Shown piece after piece: positions 1 to 5,559 of a stretch of 37,956 nucleotides of DNA. The DNA is taken from positions 1 through 37,956 of the forward strand of contig NZ_JACHFE010000012.1 in NCBI RefSeq assembly GCF_014201735.1, given 5' to 3'. The translations under genes were made by a program, and so were the position numbers. Each line of letters begins with the position of its first letter. Within the stretch, counting starts at the first letter, position 1. The notes under the pieces were generated by a model. That model was not told where the DNA came from, ran no database searches, and saw only the letters and a program-made list of their open reading frames with translations. Source of the DNA: Marinobacter oulmenensis. GTDB taxonomy: Bacteria > Pseudomonadota > Gammaproteobacteria > Pseudomonadales > Oleiphilaceae.

Positions 1-83
1 GAGTAAAGGAACGTCGTTTTCTGGTCATCAGACACCTCGTTTATGGTGGCAACCTTACCACCTACGTTGGTGTCCGGAATCAT
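1..83 (-). CDS. Partial unknown ORF leaving the left edge
   Basis: On the minus strand an ATG at 83-81 opens a frame that stays open for 27 codons to the window edge (MIPDTNVGGK...). Its ATG overlaps the TGA of the hsdM-like fragment as ATGA, the layout of translational coupling. I do not recognise the protein. Because hsdM genes usually sit in operons with hsdS and hsdR, and the fragment beside it is cut short, this could be cargo that replaced the rest of an R-M operon. It could also be a chance open frame; 27 codons are too few to tell. Confidence 0.35.
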   Translation of the reverse strand, partial: MIPDTNVGGKVATINEVSDDQKTTFLY

Positions 84-166
84 TGAACCACTACATCCAT
101 CTTGCCCCGGAGAATGTCAGCAGCTTTGAATAGATGGCGTTCAAGTTGTTCGAGCGTTAAGGCCAT
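80..166 (-). pseudogene. N-terminal remnant of type I R-M methyltransferase HsdM
   Basis: The minus strand from the ATG at 166 encodes 28 residues, MALTLEQLERHLFKAADILR followed by GKMD, then VVVQ and a stop. The first 24 residues match the very conserved start of HsdM subunits (LTLEQLE, then LF-AADILRGKMD). HsdM proteins normally run to about 500 residues. After GKMD no frame continues the family sequence, so homology ends abruptly rather than by a single frameshift. A GGAAG ribosome-binding site lies just upstream of the start. I read it as the stump left when an hsdM gene was deleted or overwritten in the island cargo. Recognition is from memory of the family signature, not from an alignment. 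Confidence 0.55.
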
Positions 167-338
167 GGGTACTTCCGTTTGTGTTTCTGGGAACGCTATT
201 CGAAAGGTGCGACAGATTGAGTCGGAAGGTGTCGCGAATGTTGCGTTTGAGTGGGGTGATATTGCCCGCTAGTGGAGGGATGATCAACCAGCGGATGAGA
301 GGTAGGCGGTTGAGGGTGCTAACTCAGTTGCTGGTGCA

Positions 339-983
339 TCATCGCCTGCTTGCCCCAAAATTGTGGCTGGCTAATCCCCACACCTTGGTGTCGTGTTTCG
401 CCAGATAGCTGGCGCGCTTGAACAAGTCATCGTACCGTTCGCCCTGACGAAGATGGTAAAGGTAGTTCTGTGGGACGTGAATGAGCCCGTCACCTTCAAC
501 CTGGGTGCAGCTCAATGCGCTGCACCAGGCCCTGCTTATCATTCCATACAAGCCGGTACTACCGACCCCTAATTCACCCAGTCCCCGAAAGGTTTGTTTG
601 TTGAAGAACAGGATGCAGTGATAGTGGGGATAATTAGGGTTGGTGAACTCTCTACACCAGATGAAGCCAACATTGGTTGGATGAAATCGTTTACCTTGGC
701 GGGACAGTGAGTTGCCATAGGCCTTGATCTTCGCTTTTAGAGAGTCGATAAATCTGTTGAATAAAGGACGACCTTCTTCGTTACGCCAGTCGTACCAATA
801 GGGGAGTCTGAGATCTATTCTTATGGCAATTGAATGGGGGTGGTTGATGATCGCCTGATTGATGGTGCCTTCTATCCGATTAAGATAACTTTCTATGTAT
901 GGGCCGTGCTTTGGAAGGAGAGGCTTTGTGTTAAACATGCCCTCTGTAGTGAGGGGCATGTTGTATGCCTGAGTCATTGTCAT
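339..983 (-). CDS. Inovirus Gp2 / YagK-YfjJ family protein, possible HUH replication initiator
   Basis: The 214-residue protein resembles the YagK/YfjJ (DUF3296, inovirus Gp2) family, found in CP4-type E. coli prophages and P4-like islands. Residues 117-128 (NYPHYHCILFFN) hold an HxH pair, H120 and H122, on a hydrophobic strand. Residues 193-196 are YLAK, followed by HDTK. Together they look like the HUH and YxxK motifs of rolling-circle initiators, which would make Y193 the candidate nucleophile. That role is inference. A GGAGA ribosome-binding site precedes the ATG. It lies on the same strand as alpA, with 208 bp between them, and could be co-transcribed with it. An AT-rich stretch fills that gap. 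Confidence 0.75.
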   Translation of the reverse strand: MTMTQAYNMPLTTEGMFNTKPLLPKHGPYIESYLNRIEGTINQAIINHPHSIAIRIDLRLPYWYDWRNEEGRPLFNRFIDSLKAKIKAYGNSLSRQGKRFHPTNVGFIWCREFTNPNYPHYHCILFFNKQTFRGLGELGVGSTGLYGMISRAWCSALSCTQVEGDGLIHVPQNYLYHLRQGERYDDLFKRASYLAKHDTKVWGLASHNFGASRR

Positions 984-1159
984 GGTCTCCGTATCTTGGC
1001 GTTGGTTGTTGGTCTTATCTCTATTGGATGTGTATATGTTTATTGATGCTATTGGTTAATAATATTTAAAACCTACATGTATTTTCGTCTTTAAAGTATT
1101 TATAAGCTGTAACCTGAGCTGTAGAGGGTGTGTGGGATTAGCGGGGTTTTGGTCTGCAA

Positions 1160-1175
1160 AAATCTTGTAAGATTT
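1160..1175 (-). promoter_or_regulatory. Short palindrome downstream of alpA
   Basis: AAATCTT and AAGATTT flank a 2-bp centre (GT on the plus strand), 16 bp beyond the alpA stop. Read in the alpA direction it is followed by TTTTG, so it could act as a weak terminator. It could equally be an operator for the downstream Gp2-like gene. Only the symmetry is seen; the role is inferred. Confidence 0.3.
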
Positions 1176-1191
1176 GAAAGAGAACTCCTGT

Positions 1192-1380
1192 TCACTGACA
1201 GTGGTCACGCTGGTTAATCTTCTCCAGTATCCAATCATTTATTTCTTCGTCTACCCAGCCTACAGACCTGCCGCCTAAATCAATTGGCTTAGGGAAAGTG
1301 CCTGCTTCGATGTATTTGTAAACTGTCGAGCGGGCAAGGCCTGTCTTATCCATTACGTCTCTGAGTCTGAGGATTCTCAT
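1192..1380 (-). CDS. alpA: AlpA-family phage/island transcriptional regulator
   Basis: This 62-residue protein is a short MerR-like winged helix-turn-helix regulator of the AlpA family. It shows the usual pattern: LRLRDVMDKTGLARSTVYKYI (HTH, residues 4-24), then GTFPKPIDLGGRSVGWVDEE, then a closing helix WILEKI. In CP4-57 of E. coli AlpA activates integrase/excision functions; here it probably controls excision or the adjacent Gp2-like gene. The AGGAG site is 7 bp before the ATG. Upstream, a perfect TATAAT (1582-1577, minus strand) lies at the edge of the 11-bp repeat array, so those repeats could be its autoregulatory operator. I see no matching -35 at normal spacing. Confidence 0.85.
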   Translation of the reverse strand: MRILRLRDVMDKTGLARSTVYKYIEAGTFPKPIDLGGRSVGWVDEEINDWILEKINQRDHCQ

Positions 1381-1580
1381 GGCTGATCTCCTGAACGGTT
1401 CGTCTCAGAAGATCCAGGGAGGCCAGTAGAAATTTATCGATGCTCATGATGGTGGGTTCAACATGGCTCAGGGTTGTTGGGCTCTTTAGTCGTGCCGGGC
1501 TTAGTGTCAATGCCAAGCTTGTTCCTAGGTTTTATCCATTTTTAGGTTTGTAAGTGTTTGTTTTGTAATCATCTTTATTA

Positions 1581-1679
1581 TAGTCTGAGTATAGAGTTGC
1601 AATAGTAACCAACTAGAAATCACCTAGAAAAACCATAGAAATTTTGCAGAATCATAATAGAAAGCTAAGAGAAGTGTGC
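1581..1679 (+). repeat. Array of 11-bp TAGAAA-type iterons
   Basis: Within the 350-bp divergent gap 1381-1730, the triplet TAG recurs at 1581, 1592, 1603, 1614, 1625, 1636 and 1658, exactly 11 bp apart in every register except 1647, which is CAG. The six-base units are TAGTCT, TAGAGT, TAGTAA, TAGAAA, TAGAAA, TAGAAA, CAGAAT, TAGAAA, with a weaker GAGAAG at 1669. The remaining five bases of each unit vary and are AT-rich. Fixed helical spacing points to a cooperatively bound array on one DNA face: replication iterons, AlpA operators or excisionase sites. The rest of the gap holds an isolated TAGAAA at 1427, a TAGGTTT direct repeat at 1526 and 1543, and nothing else I recognise. Confidence 0.75.
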
Positions 1680-1730
1680 TAAACTGGACCGCGTGTTTTA
1701 TCGTTCTTCTTTTGAAATTGCAGGTGTTGT

Positions 1731-2582
1731 ATGGCAGTTCATGACAAAAGCCAAGACATGTTACCCAAAAAATTTCAGTCCTTTTCTGATCAGGATCTCA
1801 TATGGCTTTGGTCTGTTCTTGGACGTGACTTTGCGATCAGTCATCCCGAGTCTTTTAAAAATCCTTTGGTATTGGCGGAATCTTGTGCGAAGGCGCTTAA
1901 CGCTAGAGATAGCGCATATGTTGATGGAGTTTTTGATGGCTATCAGAAGCATGTCGTTAATAATGAAGTAAACAGTATTATAGGTAACGCTGGCAAAAGG
2001 CTGATTAGTTTTCTTATGTATAAGCTTGCCGTAGATAATGGTTTCGGTTTTGAGCTTGGTAGCCTTAAGTATTATTTGGATGATCGGTCATGCTTTTGTT
2101 TGGCGGTGGATCTCGATTCCAGGCTTGGCTCCGATAAGTTGCGTATCATTCGAGAACTAACCTCTCTTTGGAATCTCCGTATGTTAAAGGAGTGCCCTTT
2201 GAATTGGGTGGATGGCAATAACCCTGAGCAAGTGTCATGGCTCATTAATGAAGGTATCAATGCTGGATTGCCGAGCCTGGTTCCGGGAACTGTAAATAAC
2301 CCTTTGTCAATAAATGAAAGTCTCTTGAAGTTTCAGTGTATGTTGGATCAATCGAATCTCAATCCAAAGATGGAAGAGATGCTGATTAGGGATTTAAGGC
2401 GGAAATGGAGTATAAAAACCAACAAGAAAAGGAGCGAGCGATATCAAGTTAATGTCCTGCTGCTCCCTGAAACTAAGGAAGGTATAAAACAGCTGATGAG
2501 GCGGGATGGGTATAAGACTCAAGGAGAGCTCGTAGATGCTCTCGTGAGTAAGGCGCTATCCGATGAAAATGGTTATTTGTAG
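1731..2582 (+). CDS. Unknown 283-aa island protein with ribbon-helix-helix-like C-terminus
   Basis: I do not recognise this protein as a whole. Residues 1-230 are mixed alpha/beta with no motif I can name; the FLMYKLAVDNGFGFELGSLK stretch is hydrophobic but not clearly a membrane segment. Residues 237-276 (RYQVNVLLLP, then two predicted helices ending VDALVSKAL) have the strand-helix-helix pattern and spacing of ribbon-helix-helix DNA-binding proteins. A basic linker, KTNKKRSER, precedes it. The ATG at 1731 follows an AGGTG site. It is the only plus-strand gene in the island part, divergent from alpA across the 11-bp iteron array and convergent with the integrase. A role as iteron-binding replication, partition or excision factor is a guess from that position. 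Confidence 0.75.
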   Translation: MAVHDKSQDMLPKKFQSFSDQDLIWLWSVLGRDFAISHPESFKNPLVLAESCAKALNARDSAYVDGVFDGYQKHVVNNEVNSIIGNAGKRLISFLMYKLAVDNGFGFELGSLKYYLDDRSCFCLAVDLDSRLGSDKLRIIRELTSLWNLRMLKECPLNWVDGNNPEQVSWLINEGINAGLPSLVPGTVNNPLSINESLLKFQCMLDQSNLNPKMEEMLIRDLRRKWSIKTNKKRSERYQVNVLLLPETKEGIKQLMRRDGYKTQGELVDALVSKALSDENGYL

Positions 2583-2621
2583 TATTCATTAGTTCAAAAT
2601 AAAGAGTCTGCCAGTATGCGG

Positions 2622-3836
2622 TCACGCCTTTAGCTCGGTGAGATAATCTGCCCATGCTTGCATCATCTGCGTCCGCTCTTTCAAGCGAGCAGAGCGGTTA
2701 TATGCTGCAGCAACCTGGTTGCGCTGTTTGTGCGCAAGCTGCAGCTCAATAACTTCCGGTGGCCATCCCTGCTCATGCAGTAGTGTTGAAGCTGTCGCTC
2801 GGAAGCCGTGCCCGACCATCGTGGAGCCATCAAAGCCCATGGACCGCAGGGCAACGTTGATGGTGTTGTCTGAGAGTGGGCGGCCCGATTTCACAGACTC
2901 GAAAACCAGGTGCTGGTGGCCGGTGATCGCCTGAAGTTCCTTTAGAACGGCAACCGCTTGCTTGGGTAGGGGTACAATGTGATCTGGCACTAAGCCGGCC
3001 CGTTTTGCCTTCTGAGTGCCTTTCATGCGTTTGCCCGGCACGACCCACGTGCCCGATTCCAGGTCTATCTCCGCCCACTCAGCGTTCCTGAGTTCACCGG
3101 GGCGCAGAAACAGCATCGGAGCGAGCTTCAGTGCCGCTCTGGTTGATGCGTGGCCACTGTAGGCGTCGATGGCCCGTAATAGTGCCCCCAATTCGTCTGC
3201 GGAGGTTATAGCAGCTCTGTGCTGTGTAGGTACCGTCTTCAATAGGCCCTTCAGTGTGGACGTCGGATCTGTTTCAGCTCGCCCTTCTGCGACGGCGTAC
3301 CTGTAGATCTCACCAATGCGCTGGCGTATGCGGTGCGCTGTTTCGTGTTTACCCTGGTTCTCGATTTCGCGAAGCGTTTCCAGAATCTTGGCAGGCTTGA
3401 TGTCTGCGATGGGTAGGTGGCCTAGTTTGGGGTAGGCCCAGGTCTCCAGTCTTCTGCGCGCTACTCTCAAAGTACCTTCGGAGAGCTCTCCTTTTTTCAG
3501 CTTTAGCCATTCTTCCGCAACAACCTTGAAGGTGTCGCTTTTCTCCTGCTCAGCGGCTTTTTCCTGCTTTTTGACCTCATTGGGGTCTACGCCGTCAGCG
3601 ATTAATGCTCGTGCCTCAGAGCGCCTCTGCCGGGCGAGCTTCAGTGGAACGTCCGGGTATACCCCCAGGGCCAACGTTTTTTCTTTACCGCCGAACCGGT
3701 ACTTCATGCGCCAATACTTGCCCGACGGCTGGATATCCAGGTACATGCCTGCACCGTCAGAGAGCTTGGTGCGCTTACCATACTTTTCGAAGCTGGCAGA
3801 TTTGATCTGTCTGTCGGTCAGCTTGTCCGTCGCCAT
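2622..3836 (-). CDS. int: P4-type tyrosine-recombinase integrase
   Basis: This 404-residue site-specific recombinase integrates and excises the island. It has the N-terminal arm-binding domain of P4-type integrases (DUF4102, about residues 3-90, with GAGMYLDI and ALGVYPDVPLKLAR), a SAM-like core-binding domain (about 100-190) and the catalytic domain (about 210-385). Catalytic residues are R245 in LFLRPGELR, a candidate K272, H343 and R346 in HGFR, H369 in LAHK and nucleophile Y379 in AAAYNR. Nothing is missing, so it should be active. It reads away from tRNA-Arg, 194 bp off, the usual arrangement for tRNA-integrated islands. Its ATG is overlapped by one of four ACCCCC repeats, which suggests it represses itself by binding there. 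Confidence 0.95.
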   Translation of the reverse strand: MATDKLTDRQIKSASFEKYGKRTKLSDGAGMYLDIQPSGKYWRMKYRFGGKEKTLALGVYPDVPLKLARQRRSEARALIADGVDPNEVKKQEKAAEQEKSDTFKVVAEEWLKLKKGELSEGTLRVARRRLETWAYPKLGHLPIADIKPAKILETLREIENQGKHETAHRIRQRIGEIYRYAVAEGRAETDPTSTLKGLLKTVPTQHRAAITSADELGALLRAIDAYSGHASTRAALKLAPMLFLRPGELRNAEWAEIDLESGTWVVPGKRMKGTQKAKRAGLVPDHIVPLPKQAVAVLKELQAITGHQHLVFESVKSGRPLSDNTINVALRSMGFDGSTMVGHGFRATASTLLHEQGWPPEVIELQLAHKQRNQVAAAYNRSARLKERTQMMQAWADYLTELKA

Positions 3837-3920
3837 TGGGGGTATCCTGCAGCGGTTGGGGGTATAAAACTTACTATAACGGGGTGGATTTCAGTTTGCA
3901 CCCCCAGATGTACCCCCAAA
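3836..3920. repeat. Four ACCCCC blocks, candidate integrase arm-type sites
   Basis: TTGGGGGTAT occurs twice as a perfect 10-bp direct repeat at 3836-3845 and 3856-3865, exactly 20 bp apart. The same core occurs in the opposite orientation as CACCCCCAG (3899-3907) and TACCCCCAA (3911-3919), 12 bp apart. All four lie between the integrase start codon and the tRNA gene, where arm-type integrase sites are expected. The first touches the int ATG. Between the pairs, TATAGT (3878-3873, minus strand) is a candidate int -10. Binding by Int is inferred from place and repetition. Confidence 0.5.
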
Positions 3921-4030
3921 GGTTGTGGCTGAGCATGGATTTCAATAGATGTTTATGGACTAAGGGTGAGGTAAAAATTGTTTAAAAACGGTAGGTTGTG
4001 GAGATTGGTGGGTCTTGGTGGAAGGGTAAT

Positions 4031-4050
4031 TGGTACCCCCGGCAGGACTC
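4031..4050 (-). other. Probable island attachment-site junction (tRNA 3' end)
   Basis: P4-type integrases commonly recombine within the 3' end of a tRNA gene, and here the island abuts the CCA end of tRNA-Arg with int pointing away from it. The crossover core is therefore most likely in the T-arm/acceptor segment starting at 4031. I found no second copy of this sequence in positions 1-4030, so the other junction must lie left of the window. Exact limits cannot be set from one end. Confidence 0.4.
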
Positions 4051-4107
4051 GAACCTGCTACCTATCCCTTAGGAGGGGATCGCTCTATCCAGATGAGCTA
4101 CGGGGGC
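4031..4107 (-). tRNA. tRNA-Arg (anticodon CCU)
   Basis: The minus strand folds as a complete 77-nt tRNA including an encoded CCA. The acceptor stem is GCCCCCG paired with CGGGGGT (one G-U pair), the D-stem GCTC/GAGC, the anticodon stem ATCCC/GGGAT enclosing loop CTCCTAA, and the T-arm GCAGG-TTCGAGT-CCTGC. The anticodon CCU reads the AGG arginine codon. The gene is intact despite serving as the integration site, so the island restores its 3' end. tRNA-Arg genes are common targets of such islands. Confidence 0.97.
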
Positions 4108-4124
4108 TTTTCAGAAGAGGCGCT

Positions 4125-4153
4125 ATGATAGCGGCCCGGGACTTGTGGCTCAA
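4125..4153 (-). promoter_or_regulatory. Probable sigma-70 promoter of tRNA-Arg
   Basis: On the minus strand TTGAGC (4153-4148) and TATCAT (4130-4125) are separated by 17 bp, followed by a GC-rich discriminator (AGCGCC) typical of stable-RNA promoters. The -10 ends 17 bp before the mature tRNA start. Confidence 0.55.
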
Positions 4154-4204
4154 GGGGCCAGGGGGTATCGTTGGCTTCTACACTGGTTACCCTGTTGTGT
4201 GACG

Positions 4205-4921
4205 ATGTCCGAGCTATCCCCATCCTCCCCCTTTCTGAGTGTGATCATACCGGTCTGGAACGAAGCGGCCGGTATTGTTGATACCCTTCAGTCACTTCAG
4301 TCCCTCCGTCAGGCCGGGCATGAGCTCATTATCGTGGATGGTGGTAGTGACGATGGAACAGTGGGGCTGGCCCGTCCTTACTGTGATCAGGTGCTGGTAT
4401 CCAGCCCCGGAAGGGCACTGCAGATGAACGAAGGTGCCCGCCGGGCGCTGGGTGACTGGTTACTGTTCCTGCATGCCGACACCCAACTGCCGCCCGACGG
4501 CCTGGCCCATCTGGAAGGGTTGCCGGGTGCGGACTGCGCCTGGGGCCGGTTTGATGTGCGGCTCAGCGGCGACCGCTGGCTGTTCCGGGTGATTGCCCGG
4601 TTCATGAACCTGCGGTCCCGCCTGACCGGTATCTGCACCGGTGATCAGGGAATTTTCGTGCGTCGGGATGTGTTCGAGGCGCTGGGCGGCTACCGCCCTC
4701 TGCCTTTAATGGAGGATGTGGAGCTGTCTCGCCGGCTGTGTCTGGTCAGTCGCCCCCGTTGTATTCCCTCCCCGGTCACAACAGACAGCCGGCGTTGGGA
4801 AAAAGGCGGTGTCTGGCGGACCATGCTGCTGATGTGGCAGTTGCGCTGGCGCTTCTGGCGAGGCGAGTCCCCCGAGGCGCTGGCATCGCTCTGGCGGAGG
4901 GATGTGCGCCGTGTCGAGTGA
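4205..4921 (+). CDS. TIGR04283-family glycosyltransferase (GT2-like)
   Basis: This 238-residue family-2 glycosyltransferase has the GT-A fold signatures: SVIIPVWNEA (12-21), LIIVDGGSDDGT (41-52, nucleotide-binding D45) and LLFLHADTQLP (86-96, the DxD-equivalent metal site). GDQGIFVRR (146-154) and LMEDVELSRR (168-177) complete the catalytic site. I chose the ATG at 4205, where the family begins, over an in-frame ATG at 4145 that would add 20 residues unlike the family. Database models name this family arsenosugar biosynthesis glycosyltransferase, always paired with the next gene; no arsenic gene is visible here, so the acceptor is unknown. It overlaps the next gene by 20 bp, which implies coupled translation. 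Confidence 0.88.
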   Translation: MSELSPSSPFLSVIIPVWNEAAGIVDTLQSLQSLRQAGHELIIVDGGSDDGTVGLARPYCDQVLVSSPGRALQMNEGARRALGDWLLFLHADTQLPPDGLAHLEGLPGADCAWGRFDVRLSGDRWLFRVIARFMNLRSRLTGICTGDQGIFVRRDVFEALGGYRPLPLMEDVELSRRLCLVSRPRCIPSPVTTDSRRWEKGGVWRTMLLMWQLRWRFWRGESPEALASLWRRDVRRVE

Positions 4922-5552
4922 GGCTCGCCGTCCGGCTTTGTTAATGCAGTTTTCCAAATGGCCGGAGGCCGGTCGGGTGAAAACCCGCCTGATTCCGGAG
5001 CTGGGAATCGAGGGGGCGCTGACCGCCCATATTGAGCTGAGTCTTGAGGTGCTCGATAACCTCTGTGCTACCGGTTATGACGTCAGTTTCTGGTGGGATC
5101 GCCCTCTGGAGCAAGCGCCGGAAGAAGCCCGGCCGTTGCTGTTGAACCTGGAGGCGGCGGGTATTGCTCAGTGCTTCCAGGCTGAGGGGGATCTGGGCAG
5201 GCGTATGTACGAAGCCCTGCGTCACGGCCTGGAGTCAGCCGATCGGGCGGTGATTGTGGGCAGTGATTGCCCGTCTGTTGACCCGGGATACGTGCGCTCT
5301 GCGGTGGCAGCCCTGGCGGAATACGATGTTGTTCTGGGTCCCTCGGAAGATGGTGGCTACGTCCTGATTGGCGCCCGGGATATTCGGCCCGAGGCTTTGG
5401 CCAATGTGGACTGGGGCACCCCGGCGGTATTCGGCCAGACGCTTGAGCGCATGGCCGACGCCGGATTGTCGGTGTTCCGGTTGGATTCACGGTGGGATGT
5501 GGACGAGCCGGAGGACTGGCGGCGTTTTCGCCGCCTCTCCGGCTGTCAGTAG
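4902..5552 (+). CDS. TIGR04282-family glycosyltransferase/nucleotidyltransferase-like (DUF2064)
   Basis: The 216-residue partner of the preceding gene. FSKWPEAGRVKTRLIP (17-32) resembles the nucleotide-binding start of nucleotidyltransferases. Further signatures are VIVGSDCPSVDP and LGPSEDGGYVLIGA, which carry the acidic residues expected to bind metal and sugar nucleotide, and a closing DSRWDVDEPEDW. The start could be the ATG at 4902 or the in-frame GTG at 4911; both overlap the upstream gene. The pair probably works together on one glycosylated product that I cannot name. It converges with the M16 protease gene, only 7 bp separating the stop codons, with no terminator in between. Confidence 0.88.
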   Translation: MCAVSSEARRPALLMQFSKWPEAGRVKTRLIPELGIEGALTAHIELSLEVLDNLCATGYDVSFWWDRPLEQAPEEARPLLLNLEAAGIAQCFQAEGDLGRRMYEALRHGLESADRAVIVGSDCPSVDPGYVRSAVAALAEYDVVLGPSEDGGYVLIGARDIRPEALANVDWGTPAVFGQTLERMADAGLSVFRLDSRWDVDEPEDWRRFRRLSGCQ

Positions 5553-5559
5553 TGCGGCT

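Noticed and set aside
1056..1238. 60-codon minus-strand frame between alpA and the Gp2-like gene
   Set aside because: Overlaps the alpA end, AT-rich, no likeness and no ribosome-binding site; probably chance.
1346..1447. 33-codon minus-strand frame overlapping the alpA start (MSIDKFLLASLDLL...)
   Set aside because: Possible leader peptide, but it has no ribosome-binding site and no recognisable family.
1..4030. Second att copy, CRISPR array or insertion sequence in the island part
   Set aside because: Looked for direct copies of the tRNA 3' end, regular spacer arrays and transposase genes; none seen.
3978..4202. Plus-strand frame running across the tRNA gene
   Set aside because: It is the antisense of tRNA-Arg and has no protein likeness.
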